A DNA stretch of 64,000 nt from Streptomyces sp. NBC_01335 (GTDB lineage: Bacteria; Actinomycetota; Actinomycetes; Streptomycetales; Streptomycetaceae), in contig NZ_CP108370.1 in NCBI RefSeq assembly GCF_035953295.1, positions 310,001-374,000 on the forward strand, read 5' to 3'. This document shows positions 8,826 through 18,252 of the stretch, piece by piece. Each line of letters starts with the position of its first letter. Position 1 is the first letter of the stretch. Below the pieces are notes generated by a model. It saw only the letters and a list, made by a program, of their open reading frames with translations, had not been told where the DNA came from and made no database searches. A program made the translations under genes and the position numbers.

Positions 8826-9796
8826 CGGGACCGGCGCTCCCGGGCGACGTAGACGGCGGCGATGATGATGGCTGCCTGGGCGATCTGGGCGGTGGAGTCG
8901 GGCAGGTCGTGCTTGACGAGGGTGGCGCGCAGGAGCTGCATCAGCAGGGCTCCGGCGACGGTGCCGAGCACGCGGACGGAACCGCCGGTGAGCGGGGTTC
9001 CGCCGACCACGACGGCGGTGATGGCGGAGAGCTCCATCAGGGTGCCGAGCGAGGACGGGTCGCTGGCGGTGAGCCGGGCCGTGGCGAGCACACCGGCCAG
9101 CGCGGCGAGCACGCCGCAGAGTACGTAGACGCCGATGAGGACGCGCTTGACGGGAAGTCCGGCGAGTTTGGCGGCGGCGCGGTTGCCGCCGACGGCGACG
9201 ACCTGGCGGCCGAAGGTGGTGCGCCCGATGAGGAAGGCCACGGCGACGGCGAGGACACCGGCGATGAGCACGACCAGCGGAATACCGAGGAAGGAGTCGG
9301 TGCCGAGCGCGAGCAGGTCGGGGTTTTCGATCTGCTTGAGCTGGCCGTCCGCCATCACCAGGGCGAGGCCGCGGCCGCCCACGAAGAGCGCGAGGGTGGC
9401 GACGATGGGCTGGAGCCCGACGAGCGAGACGAGCGATCCGTTGACCGCGCCGACGACCGCGCCGGCGAGCAGGGCGATGCCGAGCGCCGGTACGAGGCCG
9501 TACCCGAGGTAGAGCGGGAGGAGGGCGGCGGCCACCGCCATGGTGGAGCCGACCGAGAGGTCGACGCCCTCGGTACCGATGACCAGGGCCATGCCCAGGG
9601 CGACGATGACGATGGGGGCGACCTGGACGAGCTGCGTGCGCAGGTTGTCGGTGGTCATGAAGTGGTCGGTGAAGAGCGCGTTGAAGATCAGCAGTACGGC
9701 GACGGCCGCGTAGACGCCGTACTCCTGCCACCACGCGGGGGTGCGCAGCCGGGCCAGCGGGTTCGCTGCGGGCGGGGCCAGGGTGGCCTGGGTCAT
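8822..9796 (-). CDS. Sugar ABC transporter permease (YtfT-like), first
   Basis: 324 residues. The ATG at 9796 overlaps the ATPase stop in an ATGA and has AGGAGGA upstream. RbsC-type permease with IGTEGVDLSVGSTMAV, LQPIVATLALFVGGRG and VVGGTPLTGGSVRVLGT. It forms the membrane channel with the next gene. Two distinct permeases with one double ATPase is the arrangement of YtfQRT-YjfF transporters; ribose and xylose systems normally have one permease. Confidence 0.92.
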   Translation of the reverse strand: MTQATLAPPAANPLARLRTPAWWQEYGVYAAVAVLLIFNALFTDHFMTTDNLRTQLVQVAPIVIVALGMALVIGTEGVDLSVGSTMAVAAALLPLYLGYGLVPALGIALLAGAVVGAVNGSLVSLVGLQPIVATLALFVGGRGLALVMADGQLKQIENPDLLALGTDSFLGIPLVVLIAGVLAVAVAFLIGRTTFGRQVVAVGGNRAAAKLAGLPVKRVLIGVYVLCGVLAALAGVLATARLTASDPSSLGTLMELSAITAVVVGGTPLTGGSVRVLGTVAGALLMQLLRATLVKHDLPDSTAQIAQAAIIIAAVYVARERRSR

Positions 9797-11442
9797 CGGG
9801 GTTCCTCCTGTGCGACCGGGGTCTTCTCCGGCGTGGCCGGCGCGTTCGTGGGCGACGCGTCCGGGGCGTGGTCGGCGAGCACTTCGAGCAGCCTGCTCTC
9901 GGCCACCTCGTCGCCGGCGAGCTCGCCCGCCACGGCTCCGCCGCGCAGGACGACGATGCGGTCGGCGCCCTCGATGAGCTCCTCGATGTCGGAGGAGATG
10001 AGCAGCACCGCCAGGCCCTCGCCCGCGAGTTCGTCGATGAGGCTCTGGACCTCCGCCTTGGCGCCGACGTCGATGCCGCGGGTGGGCTCGTCGAGCAGCA
10101 GGACCTTGGGCTCCAGGCAGAGCCAGCGGGCGAGCAGCACCTTCTGCTGGTTGCCGCCGGAGAGTTCGCCGACCTTCTGCTCGGGGCTGGAGCATTTGAT
10201 GCGCAGGCGCTTCATGAAGATCTCGACGACGCGGTCCTGCTTGGCGCGGGAGACGACTCCGGCGCGGGAGAGCCGGGGCATCGCGGCGAGCACGATGTTC
10301 TCGCGCACCGACAGGCCGGGGACGATGCCCTCGGCCTTGCGGTCCTCGGGGAGGAGGCTGATGCCGGCCTTGATGGCGGCGGCCGGGGAGAGCCGGCCGA
10401 GCCTCTTGCCGTCGACGGTGACGTTCCCCGCGTCGACGGGCAGCGCGCCGGAGAGGGCCTTCGCCGTCTCGCTGCGGCCGGAGCCGAGGAGGCCGCCGAG
10501 TCCGAGGACCTCGCCGCCGTACAACTCCATGGAGATGTCGTGGAGGTGGTGGCGGCTGGAGATGCCGGACGCGGTGAGGACCGGCGTCCGGGTGGCGTCG
10601 TGGCCGCCCTCGGTGAAGTTGGTGAGGCCCGACCGCTTGACCTCGGCCATGTCACGGCCGAGCATCATCGACACGAGCTGCATCCGGTTCAGGTCGGCGA
10701 GATCGCCGGTGTGGATGTGGCGGCCGTCGCGCAGCACGGTGACCCGGTCGCAGATCCGGTAGAGCTCGTCCATGCGGTGGCTGACGTAGAGGACGGCGAT
10801 GCCGCGCTCGCGGAGGTTGGCGATGACCCGGAAGAGCGTCTCGACCTCGCGGGGTTCCAGCGAGGAGGTGGGCTCGTCCATGATGACGACCTGGGCGTTG
10901 ACCGAGACGGCGCGGGCGAGCGCGACCATCTGCTGGGTGCCGATGCCGAGGGTGTTCAGCGGACGCTTGGGGTCGACGCGGACGCCGAAGCCGTCGAGCA
11001 GCTCGGTCGTCTCGCGGTGCATCCGGCCGAAGTCGATCATCCCGACGCGGTTCTTGGGCTCGCGTCCGAGGAAGATGTTCCGCGCCACGCTCATCAGCGG
11101 GACGAGGTTGACTTCCTGGTAGATGGTGGAGATGCCGGCCTGCTGGGCCTCGAAGGGCCGGGCGAAGCGGACGGCTCCGCCGTTCATCCGGAGTTCGCCG
11201 CCGTCGGGCCGGTAGACCCCTGTGAGCACCTTGATGAGGGTGGACTTGCCGGCACCGTTCTCACCGACCAGGGCGTGGGTCTCCCCCGCCCGCAGGGAGA
11301 ACGACACGTCGTCCAGGGCGACGACGCCGGGAAACCGCTTGCTGACGCCGCGGGCTTCGAGGACCGAGCCGGCTTCCTGGGCGGGGCCCTGGCCGGATGC
11401 CGCGGGCTCGGGCGGCTGGGTTACTGCTTCGGGTGGTGCCAT
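9793..11442 (-). CDS. Sugar ABC transporter ATP-binding protein, two NBDs (YtfR/MglA-like)
   Basis: 549 residues. The ATG at 11442 (AGGA five bases upstream) is preferred over an upstream in-frame TTG. Two ATPase domains are present: Walker A GENGAGKST in the first, and the second domain has the signature LSGGNQQKVLLARWL and Walker B VLLLDEPTRGID. The first domain has VIMDEPTSSLE. This duplicated CUT2 architecture powers monosaccharide import. The start overlaps nothing; the 3' end overlaps the permease start by 4 bp. Confidence 0.94.
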   Translation of the reverse strand: MAPPEAVTQPPEPAASGQGPAQEAGSVLEARGVSKRFPGVVALDDVSFSLRAGETHALVGENGAGKSTLIKVLTGVYRPDGGELRMNGGAVRFARPFEAQQAGISTIYQEVNLVPLMSVARNIFLGREPKNRVGMIDFGRMHRETTELLDGFGVRVDPKRPLNTLGIGTQQMVALARAVSVNAQVVIMDEPTSSLEPREVETLFRVIANLRERGIAVLYVSHRMDELYRICDRVTVLRDGRHIHTGDLADLNRMQLVSMMLGRDMAEVKRSGLTNFTEGGHDATRTPVLTASGISSRHHLHDISMELYGGEVLGLGGLLGSGRSETAKALSGALPVDAGNVTVDGKRLGRLSPAAAIKAGISLLPEDRKAEGIVPGLSVRENIVLAAMPRLSRAGVVSRAKQDRVVEIFMKRLRIKCSSPEQKVGELSGGNQQKVLLARWLCLEPKVLLLDEPTRGIDVGAKAEVQSLIDELAGEGLAVLLISSDIEELIEGADRIVVLRGGAVAGELAGDEVAESRLLEVLADHAPDASPTNAPATPEKTPVAQEEPR

Positions 11443-11527
11443 GAATCCTGGCCTTCCAAGTTCCAAGGTGCCGAAAGGGCGGGCACGGGGGTGGATGGTC
11501 CCCCGTACCGGTTGGCGACGGAGGGAA

Positions 11528-11572
11528 CTCCCGGCCGCCGCGGCACGGTTCGCGCCACAGCGGTCGCGGGAG
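11528..11572 (-). other. Intercistronic hairpin between binding-protein and ATPase genes
   Basis: In the 161-bp gap after the binding-protein gene, CTCCCG (11528-11533) pairs with CGGGAG (11567-11572), with further GC pairing inside. Such hairpins commonly raise the level of binding-protein mRNA over transporter mRNA by partial termination or 3'-end protection. This role is inferred. Confidence 0.4.
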
Positions 11573-11603
11573 AGCCTCAGGTGGTGTCCGGCGGGACGAG
11601 GGA

Positions 11604-12695
11604 TCAGTACGCGCCGCCGACCGACGCCTTGGCGTTGGTCTCGTCGTACGCACGGTCCGAGATGATGACGTTCTCGGGGATCTCCTCGCCGCCGTAGAAC
11701 TTCTGGGCGGTCTGGAACGCCAGCGGGCCGAAGCGCGGGTTGGACTCGATCACGGCGTTGTACTCACCGTTGACGACGGCCTGGACGGCGTTGCGGGTGC
11801 CGTCGACCGACACGATCTTGACGTCCTTGCCCGGCTTCTTGCCGGCGGCCTTGAGCGCGGTGACGGCGCCGAGGCCCATCTCGTCGTTCTCGGCGTAGAC
11901 GGCGGTGATCTCGGGCTTCGACTGGATCAGCTGCTCCATGACCTGCTGGCCCTTGTCACGGGCGAACTCGCCGGTCTGCTGGGCCACGATCTCCAGTCCC
12001 GGGGCCTTCGCCGCGAGCTGGTCCACGAAGCCCTTCGTACGGTCGGTGGTGACGCCGTTGCCGGAGGTGCCGAGGAGGATGGCGACCTTGCCCTTGCCAC
12101 CGGTCGTCTTGATCATCGCGTCGGCGGCGCGCTTGCCCTGCTCCACGAAGTCCGAGCCGAGGAAGGCCACGTAGTCCTTGCAGGCGCCGGCGTTGAGCTT
12201 GCGGTCGATGGTGAGGACCGGGACCTTCTTCGCCGCGGCGGCCTTCAGCGCGGGCTCCAGGCCGTCCGAGTTGAGCGGGGCGACGATGAGGAACTGCGCA
12301 CCCTGGGACAACATGTCCTGGATGTCGCTGATCTGCTTCGACAGCTGCGACTGGGCGTTGGTGGTGAGCAGCTTCTTCACACCGACCTTGGCCGCCTCGT
12401 CCTTGATGGACTGGGTCTCGGCGATACGGAACGGGTTGGCCTCCTTCTCCGACTGGGAGAAGCCGACGATCGCGTTCTTGAGATCGAGCTTGGGCGCCCC
12501 GTAGGTCTGGAGGGAGCAGCCGGAGCCGGAGGTGCTGTCGGGGGCCGTGGTGGCTGCCTGGGCGGCCTGCCCCGTGTCGGAGGAGGCGGAGGTGTCGTTG
12601 GTCTCCGACTTCGAGCAGCCGGCCGCGGTGAGCATTGCGGTGGCGGCGAGCACGCAGGCCGCGGCGAGGGTACGGGATCGGCGCTGGATCATCAT
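11604..12695 (-). CDS. Sugar-binding lipoprotein (YtfQ-like, galactofuranose/arabinose type)
   Basis: 363 residues from the ATG at 12695 (AGGAG ten bases upstream). A lipoprotein signal ends at lipobox TAAGC (Cys27). The mature part is a periplasmic-binding-protein fold with IVGFSQSEKEANPFRIAET, LSQGAQFLIVAPLNSDG and VYAENDEMGLGAVTALKAAG. These closely track E. coli YtfQ (GFSQ, IAPV, VYAHNDDM, IKEAGLKPGKD), the galactofuranose-binding protein, more than RbsB or XylF. It delivers the sugar to the ATPase/permease complex encoded downstream. The resemblance comes from memory of YtfQ; arabinose or galactose specificity remains possible. Confidence 0.93.
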   Translation of the reverse strand: MMIQRRSRTLAAACVLAATAMLTAAGCSKSETNDTSASSDTGQAAQAATTAPDSTSGSGCSLQTYGAPKLDLKNAIVGFSQSEKEANPFRIAETQSIKDEAAKVGVKKLLTTNAQSQLSKQISDIQDMLSQGAQFLIVAPLNSDGLEPALKAAAAKKVPVLTIDRKLNAGACKDYVAFLGSDFVEQGKRAADAMIKTTGGKGKVAILLGTSGNGVTTDRTKGFVDQLAAKAPGLEIVAQQTGEFARDKGQQVMEQLIQSKPEITAVYAENDEMGLGAVTALKAAGKKPGKDVKIVSVDGTRNAVQAVVNGEYNAVIESNPRFGPLAFQTAQKFYGGEEIPENVIISDRAYDETNAKASVGGAY

Positions 12696-12865
12696 GCGCG
12701 GGACGCTCCTTGGGCGGGATGACGGCACGCGGAACCACGTGCGGTCGGGCTGTTTCTGATGAAGCATCAGCTCATGTTCGGCTGATGCCGGTTGCCTGTC
12801 CTCGACGTCGTCCGTGGGTACGGACGGGGGTCGGGAGGGGCGGCGCGGCCTGTCGGCGGCTCGGT

Positions 12866-12902
12866 TTACAACGTTATATAGGCGGCTTCGGCGCGACGGC
12901 AA
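12866..12902 (-). promoter_or_regulatory. Promoter and LacI-type operator of the sugar-transport operon
   Basis: Read on the minus strand: -35 TTGCCG (12897-12902), an 18-bp spacer and -10 TATAAC (12873-12878). A 12-bp near-palindrome centred on CG, TATAACGTTGTA, overlaps the -10 box, a typical LacI-family operator placement. The leader to the binding-protein start is about 170 nt. No gene is visible in 12696-13103. Confidence 0.5.
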
Positions 12903-13103
12903 GAGCACAACGGATGCGTTTCCAAAATGTGTCGTGGGGCGCGGGACGGGGCCTTTGCCCGGCTCGCGCACGCCCGCGCACCGCCGCCGCCTACGGGCGC
13001 GCGGCAGCACCGCTGCGGCCCGCCGAGGGGTCGACACCGGTGGAAAACCGATAGGTTCAAGATGGCAGGGACGAGCGCACGGAAGGGCCCGTCCCGCCGG
13101 GAG

Positions 13104-13140
13104 GTGGCCCGCCGGCGCCATGCACGCGCCGGCGGGCCAC
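13104..13140 (-). terminator. Terminator of the GH2 gene
   Basis: GTGGCCCGCCGGCG and its exact complement form a 14-bp stem with a 9-nt loop, 7 bp after the GH2 stop codon. It separates the glycosidase transcript from the transporter operon. Confidence 0.8.
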
Positions 13141-13147
13141 CGTCGGA

Positions 13148-16100
13148 TCAGGCCTTCGGAGCGTGAGCGGCGTACAGCGCGCTCACGTCAGCGGCGCCGA
13201 GCGCCTTGTCGAAGACCTGGACCTGGTCGACCGAACCGTTCCAGAAGTCGGTCGGGTTGCCGTTCCACTTGGCGCGGCCCACGGAGAGCGGACCGGTGCT
13301 CACGTCACCCGCGCCGCCGGCCGGGGCGGAGGCGGCGAGCTTGCCGTCGAGGTAGATCGAGATGGTGTCGCCCTGGCGCACACCCACCAGGTGGTACCAC
13401 TTGCCCAGTTCGGGGGTGGTCACCGCACGGGCACGGTTGCCGCCCGGCAGGGAGAAGGCGAACGCACCCTGCCCGTACTGGAGATAGAACGGGCTCTCGG
13501 TGCGCCGGCCGTCCTGGCTGACCGCCGAGGCGTAGTTGCCGGGCAGCTTGTCCAGCGTGACCCACGCGGAGACCGAGTAGTCCTTCGTGGTGTCCACGAC
13601 CGGACCGGCGGTCTGCGCGTACTGGGCGTCGCCCGAGAACTTCAGCGCGGAACCCGCGACACCCTGCGTCCACGAGGCGCCACCGGTCAGGGTGAGCGGA
13701 GCGTGGTTCGGGCCGCTGTCGGCGGCCGTGGTGCCCTTGTTCTCGTCCAGGTTCCAGGCGGCTCCGCCCTTCACCTCGTCGCGCTTGCCCGCCGCGGCAC
13801 CGGCCGCGATGACCTTCTGATTGATCGCGCGCACCGCCGCGATGTCGACCTTGGGCTCACGACGGTCGTACGTCCAGAGGCCGTTCAGTTCGTGCTCCAG
13901 GTCGGTGACCTGGGTGTAGACGGAGCCGGAGAGCTCGGCGCCGGCCGCTTCAAGGTAGTACTTCTCGGTGTTCTCGACGTACTTGGCGGTGAGCGCGGCC
14001 TTGTCGTCGACCCCGCTGTAGATCACGGTCGGGGCGCCCGGCCACATGTGTCCGGGAGAGCGCAGCGTGAAGCCACCGTGCTCGCCGTCCATCGCCGCCC
14101 GGGTGGCGTCCGGGAAGGCGGGGTCGTTGTTGCCGTAGTCGTGGTGGTCGATGATGTCGCCGGCGCCCGAGTCACCCTTCGAGTTGCAGCAGTTCACGCC
14201 ACTGTGGGCGTTCACGACGCGCGAGGGGTCGGCGGCCTTGACGGCCTCGGTGAGCTTGCCGGTCGCGGTGCGGTCCCACTCGCCCCAGCCCTCGTTGAAG
14301 ACGATCCAGCCACCGATGGAGGGGTAGTTGTGCAGCTGCTTCATCTCCTCCTGGGCCTGGGAGACGAAGGCCTGCTGGCCGGCTTCGTTGTTGATGCCGG
14401 CGGAGACGAAGTCCTGCCAGACGAGGAGCCCGAGCTGGTCCGCGTGGTAGTACCAGCGGGGCGACTCGACCTTGATGTGCTTGCGCACGGCGTTGAAGCC
14501 GAGGTCCTTCTGCGCCTTCAGGTCGAAGACGAGGGCGTCGTCGCTGGGCTGCGTGTAGAGACCGTCGGGGTAGAAGCCCTGGTCCAGCTGGGCGAGCGAG
14601 AAGAACGGCTTCCCGTTGAGGGTGAGCTTCTGGTAGCCGCCCACCTTCTCGACCCTGAGCGAGCGCATTCCGAAGTAGCTGCCCACCTTGTCGGTGGCGC
14701 GGCCGTCGGTCAGCGTGACGTCGAGGTCGTAGAGGTACGGGTCGTCGGGCGACCAGAGGTGCTCCTTGGCCACCGGCAGGCTGAGCTCACGGTTGGCGGG
14801 ACCGCTGACGGTACCGACGACCTTGCCCTTCTTGTCCCGGGCGACGGCCGTGATGCGGGCGCCGGCGGAAGCGTCCTCGGAGTTGACGGTGACGGCGAGC
14901 CGGCCCTTGTCGATGTCCGGGGTGGTGGTCAGCGAGTCGATGGAGGCGGTGGAGACCGGCTCCATCCAGACGGTCTGCCAGATGCCGGAGGTGGCGGTGT
15001 ACTCGATGCCGCCGGGGTTGGAGGACTGCTTGCCCTTGGGCTGGTTGTCCCCGGTGGTGTCGGTGACGGCGACCACGATCTCCTGCTGACCGGTGCCCTT
15101 GAGGGCGTCGGTGATGTCAGCGTCGAAAGCGGTGTATCCGCCGGTGTGCTCGGCGACCTTCTTGCCGTTGACGAAGACGGTCGCGTTGTAGTCGACCGCG
15201 CCGAAGTTGAGCTTCAGCCGCTTGTCCTTGCCGGACTTGCCCACCTTCCAGTTCTTGGGCACCGTCACGAGCTTGCGGTAGAACATGTGGTCCTCGTGGC
15301 GCTCCAGTCCGGAGAGCTGGGACTCCACCGCGAACGGCACGGTGATCTTCTCGGCGAGCTTCTTGCCGAAGACCGGCTGCTCGCCCGCGGCGGCACCGGC
15401 GAACTCCCAGGTGCCGTTGAGGTTCTTCCACTGGTCGCGGACCTGCTGCGGCCGGGGGTACTCGGGCAGCGGGTTGTCGCGGTCGAGTTTGTCGCCCCAG
15501 ACCGTGGTGAGACGCTTGGTCGACAGGTTCTTGGCGCTGCGGCTGATGTCGGGGACGGTCTCGCCGCCCACCGTGAGCCCGCCCTCGGTGCCGTAGGTCA
15601 CCTTGACCTGCTGGCCCTTCTGGATGGCCTCGGACAGCGTCACGATGAGCGAGTTGCCCTTGCCGGACGTCTTGACGACCGACTTGATGGGCATCGGCGT
15701 GGTGTCCGCCTCGATGACGAGGTGGTCCTTCACCGCGGCGAGGTTGCCGACCTTGTCGTCGAACGTGGCCTGGAGGCGCCTGCCGTCCTCGGCGACGGTC
15801 AGGGCGACCGGGTAGACCTCGTAGTCCGCGGGCGGGGTGAACGCCGACTCGGGGATGATCTGCTTGGCGAGCGCCGGGCTCGACCAGCGCAGGTACATGT
15901 TGGCGCCGCCGATGTCCTGGAACATCTCCAGCTTGAAGTCGTGCTGTTCGCCCGCGACCAGGTGAACCGGCTTGCTCGTCTGCTCGACGTCCCAGTCGCC
16001 CACCCAGTGGTCGATGACCGGAACGCCGTCGATCAGCAGCCGGAAGCCGTTGTCGCCGCTCGCGGCGAAGGTGTAGTCACCGGTCGCGGGAGCCTGGATC

Positions 16101-16444
16101 TGGCCAGTCCAGCGCGCGGTGGTGTTCTCGGTCTGACCCGTGGCCGACTTGAAAGCACCCGTGAGATCCCCGAAGTTGACCTCCGGGTCCAGGGCGGTGG
16201 CGCCGAGCTTGGCGAAGTCCCGAGCCCCGGGGGCGGACATCGCGTAGTACTCACCCTTGAGCCCGTGGACCAGAGTGGCCGGGTTCTCGGATACGAACGC
16301 CGGTGCCGTGGCACCGGACGACGAGTGGGCGGCAGGTGCCGCGGCAGCCGCCGGAACCATGGTGATGCCGAGGGGCATCGCCAGGGCCGCCGTACAGGCG
16401 AGCGTCGTCAAAGCCGCACGTCGGCGCGGTAGTTGTCGTCTCAT
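13148..16444 (-). CDS. Secreted GH2 glycosidase with PA14 and LamG modules (candidate beta-galactofuranosidase)
   Basis: 1098 residues from the ATG at 16444 (GAGG eight bases upstream). Order: signal peptide (about 1-37), PA14 carbohydrate-binding domain (about 60-205, GLKGEYY, GDNGFRLLIDG), a linker/Ig-like region, the GH2 sugar-binding jelly roll (about 345-480, NLNGTWEF), the GH2 TIM barrel with acid/base Glu in GGWIVFNEGWGEWD and probable nucleophile Glu in MDGEHGGF, and a C-terminal LamG/ConA-like domain (about 910-1098). GH2 covers beta-galactosidase, mannosidase, glucuronidase and also beta-D-galactofuranosidase. Its place directly upstream of a YtfQ-type transporter on the same strand suggests it releases the sugar that system imports. 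Exact specificity is inferred. Confidence 0.9.
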   Translation of the reverse strand: MRRQLPRRRAALTTLACTAALAMPLGITMVPAAAAAPAAHSSSGATAPAFVSENPATLVHGLKGEYYAMSAPGARDFAKLGATALDPEVNFGDLTGAFKSATGQTENTTARWTGQIQAPATGDYTFAASGDNGFRLLIDGVPVIDHWVGDWDVEQTSKPVHLVAGEQHDFKLEMFQDIGGANMYLRWSSPALAKQIIPESAFTPPADYEVYPVALTVAEDGRRLQATFDDKVGNLAAVKDHLVIEADTTPMPIKSVVKTSGKGNSLIVTLSEAIQKGQQVKVTYGTEGGLTVGGETVPDISRSAKNLSTKRLTTVWGDKLDRDNPLPEYPRPQQVRDQWKNLNGTWEFAGAAAGEQPVFGKKLAEKITVPFAVESQLSGLERHEDHMFYRKLVTVPKNWKVGKSGKDKRLKLNFGAVDYNATVFVNGKKVAEHTGGYTAFDADITDALKGTGQQEIVVAVTDTTGDNQPKGKQSSNPGGIEYTATSGIWQTVWMEPVSTASIDSLTTTPDIDKGRLAVTVNSEDASAGARITAVARDKKGKVVGTVSGPANRELSLPVAKEHLWSPDDPYLYDLDVTLTDGRATDKVGSYFGMRSLRVEKVGGYQKLTLNGKPFFSLAQLDQGFYPDGLYTQPSDDALVFDLKAQKDLGFNAVRKHIKVESPRWYYHADQLGLLVWQDFVSAGINNEAGQQAFVSQAQEEMKQLHNYPSIGGWIVFNEGWGEWDRTATGKLTEAVKAADPSRVVNAHSGVNCCNSKGDSGAGDIIDHHDYGNNDPAFPDATRAAMDGEHGGFTLRSPGHMWPGAPTVIYSGVDDKAALTAKYVENTEKYYLEAAGAELSGSVYTQVTDLEHELNGLWTYDRREPKVDIAAVRAINQKVIAAGAAAGKRDEVKGGAAWNLDENKGTTAADSGPNHAPLTLTGGASWTQGVAGSALKFSGDAQYAQTAGPVVDTTKDYSVSAWVTLDKLPGNYASAVSQDGRRTESPFYLQYGQGAFAFSLPGGNRARAVTTPELGKWYHLVGVRQGDTISIYLDGKLAASAPAGGAGDVSTGPLSVGRAKWNGNPTDFWNGSVDQVQVFDKALGAADVSALYAAHAPKA

Positions 16445-16551
16445 GGCATCGTCCTCACGAAGGAGCTGAGTGCCTCGAACGAGCGAGGCACAGCACATGG
16501 TCGATCATTGAGCCACAGCCCCCAGCCCTGTCACAACGGTCGTGCACAGAA

Positions 16552-16571
16552 AATTTTCAACGATAGAAATT
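16552..16571 (-). promoter_or_regulatory. AT-rich interrupted palindrome upstream of the GH2 gene
   Basis: A 20-bp AT-rich stretch with AATTT...AAATT arms about a CG centre, 108 bp upstream of the GH2 start, stands out in GC-rich DNA. It may hold the GH2 promoter/operator for the neighbouring LacI regulator, but the inner positions are poorly symmetric. Confidence 0.3.
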
Positions 16572-17032
16572 CGTGACCTGAGGGCGTACCGTTCACACGA
16601 CGGAAACGCACCCAACAGACCTGTGGAGCGCGGGGCATTGCACAGGACGGTCGACCGAAGGGATTCCGCCACCGCCTCGCCGCCGCTACGGAAACCTTTG
16701 CCTCTTCCTCACGAACACGGTCCGCAAGGAGCTTTTGCGCCAATCCCCAAGCCCCTGGGGCCGCCCGGCGATCCGGCCCGACCGCCCGGCGATCCGATCC
16801 GGCCGGGCTGCGATCCGGTCCGGCCGGGCCCGGCCCGAAGGCGGCCCGGCGTACGGCGGATGAGGGGCTGCGGAACATCGGACCGAAATCCGGCGCCGGG
16901 CCGGTACTCCTTCCAGCTTCCCGAGCTGCCCGGCGGAATGCGGGCCCCTCCGTGCCCCGGACGCTGTCGACGAGCAGCGAGACGCGGCGGGCGTATCCGG
17001 CCGCGCCCGCCGCTCGCACCGTCGTGGGAACT
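16572..17032. other. Non-coding stretch with degenerate GATCCGG/GGCCGGG repeats
   Basis: No convincing gene. Around 16770-16850 several short direct repeats (GATCCGGCC, GATCCGATCC, GATCCGGTCC) occur. Open frames here lack family motifs and good ribosome-binding sites. Confidence 0.5.
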
Positions 17033-18251
17033 CTATGCGTCGGCCGCCTGGACGCGGACGGCTCGGGCACGGGCCACGAAGGGCCGGGAGAAGACGGTGA
17101 TGGCGATGGACGCGGCGGCCACGCAGGCGAAGGCCGTGCCGGCAGTGAAGTGCTGGGCGATGCCGCCGGCGATCGCAGCTCCGATCCCCTGCCACGTCAT
17201 CCGGCCGGCAGACTCGACTCCCTGGACCTGGCCGCGGACCGGATCAGGGGTCAACTCCAGAAGTTGTTCCTGGAGCGGCAGGGTGGCTGCGAAGCCGGCG
17301 CTGGCGATGAACACCGCGGCGGTCGCCACCAGTACGGGCGGGTGGACGGCGAACAGCAGGTAGGGGGCGGCGAGCAGTAGTCGCAGGGCGAATGCGCAGC
17401 GGCGTCGCTGTTCGGCGGTGAACAGCCGTCCGATCGCGAGGTCACCGAGGAGCATGCCTGCCGATCCGGTGGCAAGGAAGACGCCGGCGTGATGGGGGGC
17501 GTAGGAGATGAACAGGGCCTCGCAGCCGACGATCAGGCCTTGGGGACCCACAGGTTCAGCAGCAGCGCGCGTGGGCCGGAGTGGGAGAAGAGCTCGATGT
17601 TCGTCGTCCAGGTCTGGCGCAGTCCAGGGCGACGGGTCAGACGGATCGAGCGTTCCCGGACCGCCACCGCCACCATGATCGATCCGCCGCCGGTCAAGGC
17701 TGCCGCGACCGCGAAGACCTCTTGCGGGCTCAGGTACCGCAGCAGTACGGCGCCGATGGCGTAGCCGAGAATGGCCATGCCTCCCGAGGTGACGTTCATC
17801 AGCGAACGTGCCAGTGCGTAGGCGGTGGTCGGCACCACCTCGGCGAGCAGCCCCATCCGCGCGCCCGTTCCCAGGGACTGGAAGAAGCCCAGTACGAGGA
17901 GCAGACCGAACCGGGCGGCGAGCGGCAGCCCTGGAACCGCCTGTGCGGCACCACCTACGAGCGACACGCACTCGAGCGCGACGAGGGTCCGGCGAGGACG
18001 GCTTCCGTCCGCGACCGACATCAGCGTCAGCGCACCGAGCACCGTGGCGAAGGTGGCGCCGTACATGCTCACAGCGGTCAGGAACGGGGACTTGGTCTGC
18101 TGGTCGACCAGCGTGCCGAGCGCGAAGCCCGACAAGGTGCTCGCGGCGACCGTCAGTGTGAGGCTGACGTACAGGCCGAGGAATTCACGGTTACGGAGCA
18201 GGTCACGGTAGGTGCTGGAGGTTTGCCGGAGGCAGAGGTGTCAGAAGGCAT
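17033..18251 (-). pseudogene. MFS transporter gene broken by frameshifts
   Basis: Two frames together encode one 12-helix MFS exporter. The N-terminal half ends LLLNLWVP and then hits TGA at 17533. The rest (GLIVGCEALFISYAPHHAGV... to a stop at 17033) continues in another frame; the switch is at a CCCC run (GTCCCC), and one extra C would restore VPQGLIVG. A second break is likely at the 5' end: the only good start, ATG 18251 (PSDTSASGKPP), is out of frame with TYRDLLRNREFLGLYVSLT. Without it the N-terminal half has no ATG or GTG start, only an internal TTG at 18135 that would truncate helix 1. It could be real decay or two base-call errors. Substrate unknown; the upstream leader suggests a drug exporter. 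Confidence 0.75.
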
Positions 18252-18252
18252 G

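Noticed and set aside
13163..16432. Plus-strand open frame of over 1000 codons opposite the GH2 gene
   Set aside because: It is the high-GC antisense shadow of the GH2 gene; its translation is Val/Gly/Arg-rich with no domain, while the minus strand has full GH2, PA14 and LamG motifs.
16531..17070. Minus-strand open frame between the GH2 and MFS genes
   Set aside because: Arg/Pro/Gly-rich with repeated DRRAVGP-like segments from GATCCGG repeats; no motif or ribosome-binding site.
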